Assembly: GCA_019352125.1 (NCBI GenBank)
Contig: JABBNV010000050.1
Location: forward strand, 7,322-14,086
Direction: 5' to 3'
Source of the DNA: Acidobacteriota bacterium
GTDB taxonomy: Bacteria > Actinomycetota > Actinomycetes > Actinomycetales > Micrococcaceae
Length of the DNA: 6,765 bases
The position numbers and the translations under genes were made by a program. Positions 1 to 5,512 of the stretch are shown here, in pieces; position 1 is the stretch's first letter, and the number at the start of each line of letters is the position of its first letter. The notes beneath the pieces were generated by a model that saw nothing but the letters and a program-made list of their open reading frames with translations, was not told the origin of the DNA and searched no databases.

Positions 1-1220
1 GAGAAGCGCGCCATAAAGTTCCGCTTGTCCCACTCTTCGATAGTCAGTTCCTCGCTGTTGCCGCTGTCCACAGCGAAGATTTCCTCCATGTGTGCGGCCA
101 GATCCTTGTCCCGGATTTCCATGTTGGTCTCGTAATTTCCAGTAAGGCTGAGGCGGTCAATATTGGCAGTCCCCACAGTGCACCAAACGCCGTCGATAGT
201 TGCCGTTTTGGCATGGATCATGGCGTGCTTGTACAGCAGGATCCGAATGCCAGAATCCAGCATGGTGGTGTAAAACCCTCGCGACAACCAGTCAGAAAGC
301 ACGTGGTTGGAATCCCGGGGCAGGATCACGCGAACGTCCACGCCGCGCTCACTGGCCCGCTGCAACGCTTTCAAAATCTGCTGATCCGGAATGAAGTAGG
401 CCATGGTGATGTAGATATGGTGCGTAGCCCGCCTAATGGCGTCCAGGTAGATGCCGCGAATGGGATACACCAAGTTGGCCGGAATGTTGTTGATGGCCAA
501 CATCCGCGAATCCCAACTAGACGGGCTGGTGTGCTCGATCCGGCGGACGTTTTTACCAGTCTGGGCGTTCCAGATCTCCACAAATGCATTGCGAATTTCC
601 CATATGTTCGGTCCCGAAATGCGCAAATGGGTGTCACGCCATTCTTTGGCATAGAGCGAGCCAATGTTGTAGCCTCCGACGTACCCAATTTCGTCGTCGA
701 CCACTAAGATTTTGCGGTGGTCAAGGCTCATGGTGCGGATAGTGGTCAGTGGCAGGGATGGCCGGAGCATGGGGAATCGGTACACCTGGATCCGGGGGTC
801 AAACTTGAAGAACTTCAACGGCACCACCAGGTTTGCGAAGACATCGTAAATGACGTAGACCTCAACGCCCCGCTCAACGGCCTCGGTGAGCGCATCCTTG
901 AACTTCTGCCCGGTCTCGTCACCCTTCCAGATGTAGGTCTCCAAGAAGATGCTCTTTTTGGCACCCCGAATTGACTCCAGCATGGACTCATAGAGGTCCG
1001 CACCATAGGTAAAGACAGTCACGTCTGTTTCCGCGACGGTCGTCTTGAAAGTGCCGGGGTGCGGGAAACCCTTTCGGTGCGTGCGCTGGCGCTTCTTAAT
1101 GGCATCCATGACCCCCAGCCCAACAATAACGGCGGCCTGCACGGACGCGCCAGCTAGAACAGAGCGAAGCACGGTCTTCTTGGCCGTGGCGACGGTCCGT
1201 TTGGAGAACATCGAGAACAT
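1..1220 (-). CDS. Phospholipase D / cardiolipin synthase-type protein (partial, C-terminus beyond window)
   Basis: Reading the minus strand from the ATG at 1220 gives 406 residues with no stop before the left edge, so the last residues are missing. Two HKD catalytic motifs are intact: H168-R-K170 with D175 in DHRKILVVDDE, and H336-A-K338 with D343 in HAKTATID. Each is followed by the usual G/N/S-rich stretch (GGYNIGS, GTANID). This is the bilobed PLD fold in which one His makes a phosphatidyl-enzyme intermediate. Residues about 21-40 form a single hydrophobic segment after a basic N-terminus (KRTVATAKK), suggesting a membrane anchor with the catalytic domains probably cytoplasmic. About 410 residues is close to the short ClsB-like members and shorter than ClsA with two N-terminal helices. 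Family knowledge suggests phosphatidyl transfer making cardiolipin. Many actinobacteria make cardiolipin with a CDP-alcohol phosphotransferase instead, so the substrate is uncertain. It lies 62 nt downstream of the exporter on the same strand but has its own candidate promoter. The ATG at 1220 is preferred over the one at 1211 because AGGTAGG and a -10-like box sit upstream of it. Confidence 0.93.
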   Translation of the reverse strand, partial: MFSMFSKRTVATAKKTVLRSVLAGASVQAAVIVGLGVMDAIKKRQRTHRKGFPHPGTFKTTVAETDVTVFTYGADLYESMLESIRGAKKSIFLETYIWKGDETGQKFKDALTEAVERGVEVYVIYDVFANLVVPLKFFKFDPRIQVYRFPMLRPSLPLTTIRTMSLDHRKILVVDDEIGYVGGYNIGSLYAKEWRDTHLRISGPNIWEIRNAFVEIWNAQTGKNVRRIEHTSPSSWDSRMLAINNIPANLVYPIRGIYLDAIRRATHHIYITMAYFIPDQQILKALQRASERGVDVRVILPRDSNHVLSDWLSRGFYTTMLDSGIRILLYKHAMIHAKTATIDGVWCTVGTANIDRLSLTGNYETNMEIRDKDLAAHMEEIFAVDSGNSEELTIEEWDKRNFMARF

Positions 1221-1226
1221 GGCTTT

Positions 1227-1255
1227 AGCCTACCTGCGGATCTTATCTCTGTCCC
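1227..1255 (-). promoter_or_regulatory. Candidate promoter of the PLD-family gene
   Basis: On the minus strand GGGACA (1255-1250), a 17-nt spacer and TAGGCT (1232-1227) lie 6 nt before the ATG at 1220. The -35 matches TTGACA at four of six positions, and the -10 fits the actinobacterial TAnnnT form. Transcription would start at or beside the start codon. AGGTAGG overlaps the -10 box and could instead act as a ribosome binding site if the gene is read through from the exporter or from a second -10-like hexamer, TAAGAT, at 1245-1240. Confidence 0.4.
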
Positions 1256-1282
1256 GCGTGGACGTGGCTCCAGGACGCACGA

Positions 1283-2167
1283 TCAGGTGGCGGTTTGCAA
1301 CACTGGTTGAGCGGGCCGTGCACCCATGCGTGCGGCACCAACGCCCGCACTAACCACCAAGATAATTCCGACGACGGCGGACACGCGTGGAATCTGCGCC
1401 AAAATGGTAGCGCCTATGATGGCGGCGATGGCGGGCTCCAAGCTCATGAGGGTGCCGAACGATGCGGCATTGAGTCGGCGTAAAGCCATGAGTTCCAGGC
1501 TGAATGGTAGCACTGGCAGGAGTACTGCCAGGCCGATGCCCAGCAACAGAATCCCCATGTCCATCCGCCCAAAGACGGACGGTCCCACAGTGAAGGTAGC
1601 AACCAAAGCGGCCACCGGCATCGATACGGCTAGCGGACGCAACCCTTCCACGGAGTCTCCAGCACGCTGCGTGAGCACGATGTAGCAGGCCCAGCAAAGC
1701 GCTGCACCCAGGGCAAAGAGAATTCCCGTCAGTTCAATAGCGCCCCGCCATGGTTCAGTCAGAGCGAGCACTCCAGCCACAGCAACGAGCGCCCACAGTC
1801 GCACCTTTCCGCGGCCCTGAAAAACGGAAACGCTCAAGGGGCCAAGGAACTCCAGGGCGCTCGCGGTGCCCAACGGCAGAGTCTCCACCGCTGCCATGAA
1901 AAACATGGTCATCCCAGCAGTGACCACACCCAAGAGAACACAGACGATCAGTGTGGATCGGTTCCAGCGGGTTCGCCAGGGCCGCGCGAGAGCCAGTAAA
2001 ATGATGGCAGCCCAGCTGAGCCGCAGCCACGCAACGCCTTCCGCACCGACTTGAGCGGACAAATCCACGGACGCAGCCAACCCCAATTGCACTGCACACA
2101 TTGCACCCACAGCCATGGCGGTGCCGGTGCCCACGGCATTGGATGTATGTGTAGAAAGTGGCGTCAT
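1283..2167 (-). CDS. RhtA-like EamA/DMT-family exporter
   Basis: The protein has 294 residues and about ten hydrophobic helices arranged as two EamA repeats (roughly residues 14-138 and 143-277). This matches the 295-residue E. coli threonine/homoserine exporter RhtA. Signature-like segments are TASALEFLGPL (101-111) at the end of the first repeat and SFGTLMSLEPAIAAI (236-250) in the second; RhtA has closely similar stretches. The protein should sit in the cytoplasmic membrane and export small metabolites by proton-coupled transport. Amino acids or analogues are the best guess, but substrate is poorly predicted by sequence in this superfamily. It is divergent from a LysR-type regulator 83 bp away, the common arrangement for a regulator controlling its exporter. 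The ATG at 2167 is chosen because an AACACT -10-like box lies 6 nt upstream; only a weak TGAAG could serve as Shine-Dalgarno. The stop is 62 nt before the PLD-family start, so partial co-transcription is possible. Confidence 0.9.
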   Translation of the reverse strand: MTPLSTHTSNAVGTGTAMAVGAMCAVQLGLAASVDLSAQVGAEGVAWLRLSWAAIILLALARPWRTRWNRSTLIVCVLLGVVTAGMTMFFMAAVETLPLGTASALEFLGPLSVSVFQGRGKVRLWALVAVAGVLALTEPWRGAIELTGILFALGAALCWACYIVLTQRAGDSVEGLRPLAVSMPVAALVATFTVGPSVFGRMDMGILLLGIGLAVLLPVLPFSLELMALRRLNAASFGTLMSLEPAIAAIIGATILAQIPRVSAVVGIILVVSAGVGAARMGARPAQPVLQTAT

Positions 2168-2173
2168 GACTTC

Positions 2174-2203
2174 AGTGTTTCAACAGGCATCCATTTACGT
2201 CCA
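2174..2203 (-). promoter_or_regulatory. Candidate promoter of the RhtA-like exporter
   Basis: On the minus strand TGGACG (2203-2198), an 18-nt spacer and AACACT (2179-2174) end 6 nt before the ATG at 2167. The -35 matches TTGACA at four positions; the -10 is weak (A2, A4 and T6 agree). A weak promoter is consistent with a gene that needs activation by the adjacent LysR-type regulator. Confidence 0.35.
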
Positions 2204-2204
2204 C

Positions 2205-2215
2205 GTGACAATCAC
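2205..2215. promoter_or_regulatory. Inverted repeat GTGA-CAA-TCAC, candidate LysR-type operator
   Basis: GTGACAATCAC is a perfect 4-bp inverted repeat around a 3-bp centre. It lies between the proposed -35 boxes of the exporter (2198-2203) and the LysR gene (2215-2220). LysR-type regulators bind short dyads in shared divergent promoters, so position argues for an operator. The repeat is short enough to occur by chance. Confidence 0.35.
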
Positions 2216-2244
2216 TAACAAACCATGTAGTTTTCCTGCACAAT
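2205..2244 (+). promoter_or_regulatory. Candidate promoter(s) of the LysR-type regulator
   Basis: Two overlapping promoters can be drawn. The first is GTGACA (2205-2210), a 17-nt spacer and TAGTTT (2228-2233), giving a short leader. The second is CTAACA (2215-2220), an 18-nt spacer and CACAAT (2239-2244), which ends 6 nt before the ATG at 2251 and would give a leaderless mRNA. No Shine-Dalgarno is visible before 2251. The first -35 overlaps the inverted repeat at 2205-2215, which would allow autorepression. Confidence 0.4.
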
Positions 2245-2250
2245 GGATGG

Positions 2251-3153
2251 ATGCAGACACAGCGGCTGGTCTATCTGGTGGAGCTGGACCGGCAAGGTTC
2301 CATGCGCGGAGTTGCTGACGCTTTGGGAACATCCACCTCCACCGTGTCCCAACAGCTGGCCGCCCTAGCCGCGGAGACGGGTGCTCAGCTGACAGAAACG
2401 GTGGGCCGCGGAGTCCGACTGACGCCTGCCGGCACACGATTGGCCGCACACGCTCGTGGCATCCTGGCTGCCGTCGATGCCGCAACGCTTGATCTAGATC
2501 CGGAGGCTGAGCCGGCCGGCACCGTACGGGCCTGTGGTTATGTGGGTGCGATCCGAAAACTGCTTATGCCCATCATCGCGCAGTTGAGCGACACTCACCC
2601 GAACTTGTCCATTGTGGTGCAGGAATCCGAACCGGCGGAAGCACAGGCACTGCTGCTGGCTGGCGAGGTGGATCTTGCGCTCACCTACGATTACAACCTA
2701 GCCCCAGACCCTACGGACCCAGCGTTTGACGTGGTGCCGGTTGGCCGCGCCCCATGGGGGTTGGGCGTACCCAGTCAGCTGGCACTTGGGGGCGGAACTA
2801 CAGCTATTTTCATGGCCTTCCGGGACGCGGACTGGATAGGGAATTCGCGCAACGGTGCCGACGAAGTTGTGCTGAGAACCCTTGCGTCCATGGCAGGGTT
2901 TACTCCGCGGATGCGCCACCAATCTGACAGCCTGGAACTCGTGGAGGATCTCATCGTGGCCGGGCTGGGAGTGGGACTCCTACCCATGGACCGGACCCCG
3001 GTGGCGGGCGTTACGGTGTTGCCCTTGGACAATCCCAACGTGGAGTTCCGCTCCTACGTGCTGACTCGGAAGGGCCGCAACGGCTGGCCACCCCTTGCTT
3101 TGGTTGGTTCCATGCTTGCCACCGCAACGCGTTCTGGGCCCGCAATCCCCTGA
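2251..3153 (+). CDS. LysR-type transcriptional regulator divergent from the exporter
   Basis: The protein has 300 residues, the normal LysR-family length. Residues 1-62 form the winged helix-turn-helix, with YLVELDRQGSMRGVADAL leading into the recognition segment GTSTSTVSQQLAAL (26-39) and the wing GRGVRLTPAG (52-61). A linker of about 25 residues leads to the effector domain (about 92-290), where GEVDLALTY (138-146) and a LIVAGLGVGLLP segment (234-245) are typical landmarks. It should act as a tetrameric DNA-binding protein responding to a small molecule. The divergent RhtA-like exporter is the likely target and its cargo the likely effector; this is inference from arrangement. The start is awkward: ATGs at 2243, 2247 and 2251 lie in three different frames and only 2251 opens this frame. 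It gives the N-terminus expected for the family (regulator starts about six residues before the YLVEL helix). Confidence 0.92.
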   Translation: MQTQRLVYLVELDRQGSMRGVADALGTSTSTVSQQLAALAAETGAQLTETVGRGVRLTPAGTRLAAHARGILAAVDAATLDLDPEAEPAGTVRACGYVGAIRKLLMPIIAQLSDTHPNLSIVVQESEPAEAQALLLAGEVDLALTYDYNLAPDPTDPAFDVVPVGRAPWGLGVPSQLALGGGTTAIFMAFRDADWIGNSRNGADEVVLRTLASMAGFTPRMRHQSDSLELVEDLIVAGLGVGLLPMDRTPVAGVTVLPLDNPNVEFRSYVLTRKGRNGWPPLALVGSMLATATRSGPAIP

Positions 3154-3184
3154 CCGCCCAACCAGTGGACGGCTCGGCTCGGCC

Positions 3185-3190
3185 TACACT
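3185..3190 (+). promoter_or_regulatory. -10-like box of the methyltransferase gene
   Basis: TACACT fits TAnnnT and ends exactly 6 nt before the ATG at 3197, the geometry of a leaderless transcript. I see no convincing -35 at 16-19 nt. The regulator stop is only 43 nt upstream, so read-through from that gene is an alternative. Confidence 0.4.
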
Positions 3191-3196
3191 GAACCT

Positions 3197-3799
3197 ATGA
3201 GTGCAAAGAATTTGTGGGAGCAGCAGAGACTAGCAAATCCGGGACATTCTGCCTGGTACATCTCACGGTTCCAGGAGATGCGAGCGGAGGGCAGGGATCT
3301 GCACGGCGAGGCTCGACTGGTGGACGCCATGCTGCCTCGCAAATCCCGCATTTTGGATGCTGGCTGCGGGCCCGGCCGGGTAGGCGGGGAGCTGGCCCGG
3401 CATGGCCATGACGTGGTGGGGGTGGACCTCGATGACGAGTTGATTGCTGCCGCACAGCAGGACCACCCGATGGTGGATTGGCGAGTGGGCGACTTGGCCG
3501 AATTGGACCTGCCCCAGCATCGCTTCGACCTGATTGTCTGTGCTGGCAATGTGATGACGTTCCTGGCTCCCGGAACCGCGCCTGGAGTCCTGACAAGGTT
3601 TTGTGCACACCTCGCAGACAACGGCCGAATCGTGGTGGGGTTCGGCACAAACCGTGGGTACGAACGCGAGCAGTTCTCCGAGGACGTTATTGCCGCCGGT
3701 CTGGTTGAAACCAACGCTTTTTCCACGTGGGACCTGCGCCCGTTTACCGCGGAGTCAGACTTCTTGGTCAGCTTCTTGGAGCCTGCCGCTCGGTACTAG
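3197..3799 (+). CDS. Class I SAM-dependent methyltransferase
   Basis: The protein has 200 residues with a Rossmann-type methyltransferase core. Motif I is ILDAGCGPGRVGGEL (52-66), the SAM-binding glycine loop. The acidic residue that holds the ribose is D77 in VVGVDLD. GDL (98-100) and FDLIVCAGNVM (110-120) match the later strand motifs. The substrate cannot be read from the sequence; small-molecule and macromolecule acceptors are both possible. The frame stays open upstream to an ATG at 3095, but that would overlap the regulator by 59 bp and add a 34-residue unstructured extension. The ATG at 3197 is preferred because a TACACT box lies 6 nt upstream and because MSAKNLWEQQ gives a compact start. 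The 3' end overlaps the convergent XRE-cupin gene by 32 bp. It may be monocistronic or read through from the regulator gene 43 nt upstream. Confidence 0.9.
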   Translation: MSAKNLWEQQRLANPGHSAWYISRFQEMRAEGRDLHGEARLVDAMLPRKSRILDAGCGPGRVGGELARHGHDVVGVDLDDELIAAAQQDHPMVDWRVGDLAELDLPQHRFDLIVCAGNVMTFLAPGTAPGVLTRFCAHLADNGRIVVGFGTNRGYEREQFSEDVIAAGLVETNAFSTWDLRPFTAESDFLVSFLEPAARY

Positions 3800-4361
3800 C
3801 ACGTAGGTGCATTCGCTCCCCTGCGGCGCCGAACAGGCTCAAAATCTCCACATCGTGCTCATCCGCACTGGTGATCCCATGGGGTACACGCGTATCAAAT
3901 TCAGCCACTTCACCGGGTGTCAGCACAATCGCTTTCCCACCCAACACCAGCTTCAGCCGCCCACTGAGAACGTAAATCCAGTCGTACCCTTCATGCACAC
4001 CCTGCTGCACAGGCTTGGCCTCTTTCTGACCGGGGATAACCTGTTTGTACGCCTGTAATCCGCCGACGTGCTGCGTTAGCGGTATGAAGGTCATCCCATG
4101 GCGATGGATGGGCCGTTGCTGCACTCGCGGATCACCCCCACCGGGCGGCTGAATCAGATCATCCAGAGGCAGCTGGAATGTACGAGATAACGGCAGGAGC
4201 AACTCAAGCGTTGCCTTACGTTGGCCGGATTCCAACCGAGACAAGGTGCTGGTGGAAATTCCCGTATCCGCAGCCACTTCCGCAAGCGTCAGCCCCTGCT
4301 CTGTGCGCACTTGTCGCAGCCGTAGTCCAAGATTCCCCAGCACATCCGTCATGTTAGCCAT
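3768..4361 (-). CDS. XRE-family regulator with C-terminal cupin domain
   Basis: The protein has 197 residues from the ATG at 4361. Residues about 12-70 are a Cro/C1-type helix-turn-helix, with the core EQGLTLAEVAADTGISTSTL followed by SRLESGQRKAT (41-51). Residues about 85-180 are a cupin_2 barrel (HEGYDWIYVLSGRLKLVLGG at 123-142, then PGEVAEFDTRVPHGI at 149-163). H123 and H161 are the visible candidate metal ligands; the usual second His of motif 1 is absent, so metal binding is uncertain. Proteins of this build usually repress or activate an adjacent metabolic or redox gene on sensing a small ligand. The divergent flavoprotein 65 bp away is the probable target. A TTG at 4385 in frame was not used. 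ATG 4361 has CAAAAT 6 nt upstream; ATG 4352 (MTDVLGN) is a plausible alternative start. There is no good Shine-Dalgarno for either. Confidence 0.9.
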   Translation of the reverse strand: MANMTDVLGNLGLRLRQVRTEQGLTLAEVAADTGISTSTLSRLESGQRKATLELLLPLSRTFQLPLDDLIQPPGGGDPRVQQRPIHRHGMTFIPLTQHVGGLQAYKQVIPGQKEAKPVQQGVHEGYDWIYVLSGRLKLVLGGKAIVLTPGEVAEFDTRVPHGITSADEHDVEILSLFGAAGERMHLRASTERQAPRS

Positions 4362-4367
4362 GAACCC

Positions 4368-4373
4368 ATTTTG
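4368..4373 (-). promoter_or_regulatory. -10-like box of the XRE-cupin gene
   Basis: On the minus strand CAAAAT (four of six matches to TATAAT) ends 6 nt before the ATG at 4361. A weak -35, TGCAAA, lies 17 nt further upstream inside the TTGC/GCAA-rich region, so a protein bound there would affect this promoter. Confidence 0.4.
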
Positions 4374-4404
4374 CCATAACAGCAAGATTCTTTGCAGCTA
4401 TTGC
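4371..4404. promoter_or_regulatory. Cluster of TTGC/GCAA elements, candidate operator of the XRE-cupin regulator
   Basis: The 65-bp divergent region holds TTGC at 4371-4374, GCAA at 4382-4385, TTGC at 4392-4395 and TTGC at 4401-4404. This yields two overlapping inverted repeats: TTGC-N7-GCAA and GCAA-N6-TTGC (the latter extended by one G-T pair). They overlap the proposed core promoters of both divergent genes, where an autoregulating XRE protein would be expected to bind. Confidence 0.4.
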
Positions 4405-4420
4405 CTGCGAGGACCAGAAT
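4392..4420 (+). promoter_or_regulatory. Candidate promoter of the CPFC flavoprotein gene
   Basis: TTGCAG (4392-4397), a 17-nt spacer and CAGAAT (4415-4420) end 6 nt before the ATG at 4427. GAGGA at 4409-4413 lies 13 nt before the ATG, too far for a good Shine-Dalgarno, so a leaderless start is favoured. Confidence 0.4.
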
Positions 4421-4426
4421 CCAGGC

Positions 4427-5356
4427 ATGGACACTTTCTTTGATGCAGTAGTTATTGGTGGCGGCCCGGCAGGCCTCAGCGGAGCCCTTATGCTGGGGCG
4501 CTCCCGCCGGAAAACCTTGGTGGTGGACGCTGGCCTTCCTCGAAATCGCTTTGCCTCGCACATGCATGGCGTGCTGGGGCACGACGGCAGGCCACCCGCG
4601 GATTTGCTGGCCGACGGGCGTGCTGAACTTGTTGGCTACGGTGTGAAATTCCAGCAAAGCACAGTAAAGAGCGCGGCTCGCATCGACCAAGGCTTTGAAT
4701 TAACGCTCGACGGCGGCGAGCAGGTTCGCGCCAAACGAATTCTGGTTGCCACGGGGTTGCGGGACGAGCTTCCGCACGTCGAAGGGCTCGCAGAAGTCTG
4801 GGGCAAGGGTGCAGCCACCTGCCCCTTCTGCGACGGTTACGAGGTGCGCGATTCACGCATTGGTGTACTGGCCACCGGGCCAGGAAGTGCGCATCAGGCC
4901 CAGCTGCTCCGTCAGTGGTCAGCGGACATCACCTATGTGGTCAACGGCACCGAGGATCCAGCCGCCCAGGAACTCACCGCGTTCGCCGCCCGAGGCATCA
5001 AGATAGAACGCCGACTGGCCGCCAGTACCATCAACCTGGGTGGCAGGTTTGCCGGTTTCACGCTGGCAGATGGCAGCACTCTTGAGTTGGACGCACTGTT
5101 CACAGCGCCCAAGCCCGTGCCGCTGGACGGCATTCTGGCCCAGCTGGGCGCAGAGTTCGCGGAGAACCCGATGGGCACCTTTGTGACCGTGGACTTCACC
5201 GGAAAAACCACGATTGATGGAGTGTGGGCCGCCGGCAACGTGTCCACGTTCCACGCGAATGTGGCGCTCGCAGCAAGTTCCGGTGGCTTTGCCGGCGCCA
5301 TGATCACGGCGGACCTGGTACAGGAGGAGATCGCTACCGCCTTGGCCGCTCACTAA
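4427..5356 (+). CDS. Thioredoxin-reductase-like FAD-dependent disulfide oxidoreductase with CPFC motif
   Basis: The protein has 309 residues, near the 321 of E. coli thioredoxin reductase. It has the FAD-binding GGGPAG loop at 11-16 after a beta strand (FDAVVI), the ILVATG motif at 105-110, a redox pair C132-P-F-C135 followed by DGYE, and a C-terminal FAD-contacting segment WAAGNVS (267-273). The CxxC-DGYE arrangement resembles the small dithiol oxidoreductases of the GliT/HlmI/DepH type and their many uncharacterised actinobacterial relatives more than classical TrxB, whose pair is CATC. The second nucleotide-binding loop reads ATGPGSAH (149-156) instead of the GGGxSA of TrxB, and no HRRxxxRA NADPH signature is evident, so NADPH use is doubtful. 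The likely role is FAD-dependent thiol/disulfide exchange on a protein or small molecule. It is divergent from an XRE-cupin regulator and is followed 156 nt later by an efflux gene on the same strand. The start gives the family-typical short lead into the FAD loop. Confidence 0.9.
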   Translation: MDTFFDAVVIGGGPAGLSGALMLGRSRRKTLVVDAGLPRNRFASHMHGVLGHDGRPPADLLADGRAELVGYGVKFQQSTVKSAARIDQGFELTLDGGEQVRAKRILVATGLRDELPHVEGLAEVWGKGAATCPFCDGYEVRDSRIGVLATGPGSAHQAQLLRQWSADITYVVNGTEDPAAQELTAFAARGIKIERRLAASTINLGGRFAGFTLADGSTLELDALFTAPKPVPLDGILAQLGAEFAENPMGTFVTVDFTGKTTIDGVWAAGNVSTFHANVALAASSGGFAGAMITADLVQEEIATALAAH

Positions 5357-5440
5357 GGACAGGCACCCAAGGCGAGCGAGCCGTCGTCGAACGTTCCCAT
5401 GAAAGAGAAAATGACGCCACAAGGAAATACGTGGAATAGA

Positions 5441-5467
5441 TAAACATCGGGTCTAGTTGCATGTTTA
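5441..5467. promoter_or_regulatory. Inverted repeat TAAACAT-N13-ATGTTTA upstream of the efflux gene
   Basis: TAAACAT (5441-5447) and ATGTTTA (5461-5467) are perfect 7-bp inverted arms 13 bp apart, centred about 59 bp before the MFS start. Arm centres are about two helical turns apart (20 bp), which suits a dimeric regulator. The sequence is AT-rich against its surroundings and has no T-run, so it is unlikely to be a terminator. A possible -10 (TAGATA, 5437-5442) overlaps its left arm. Confidence 0.45.
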
Positions 5468-5500
5468 CCGGCTCAAGAACGCGCCACCCTCCCACACGTT

Positions 5501-5507
5501 GAAGGAA
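5501..5507 (+). promoter_or_regulatory. Ribosome binding site of the MFS gene
   Basis: GAAGGA is followed by a short spacer and the ATG at 5513. It is the only clear Shine-Dalgarno in the window. It fixes this start and implies that this mRNA, unlike its neighbours, has a real 5' leader. Confidence 0.75.
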
Positions 5508-5512
5508 GCGCA

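Noticed and set aside
90..707. Long plus-strand open frame (205 codons) and several others opposite the PLD gene
   Set aside because: The minus strand here encodes an uninterrupted PLD-family protein with both catalytic motifs; the plus-strand translation has no recognisable domain and is a shadow.
1350..2139. Several open frames on both strands inside the exporter gene
   Set aside because: They overlap a protein with full EamA architecture and show no domain of their own; typical of GC-rich DNA.
3095..3196. Upstream ATG extending the methyltransferase by 34 residues
   Set aside because: It would overlap the LysR gene, has no Shine-Dalgarno or -10 box, and adds a segment unlike the family's N-terminus.
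3799..3837. Small hairpins (GCAC/GTGC at 3799-3810; CCTG/CAGG at 3820-3837) as a terminator for the methyltransferase
   Set aside because: Stems are only 4 bp, no T-run follows, and both lie in the XRE-cupin coding region or its end.
4362..4385. TTG start extending the XRE-cupin protein by eight residues
   Set aside because: The extension (MLLWQNGF) runs into the proposed promoter and operator, and two ATGs follow immediately.
5399..5443. 14-codon open frame (MKEKMTPQGNTWNR) before the MFS gene, as a leader peptide
   Set aside because: It has no ribosome binding site, no run of regulatory codons and no attenuator-like hairpins; a frame this short is expected by chance.
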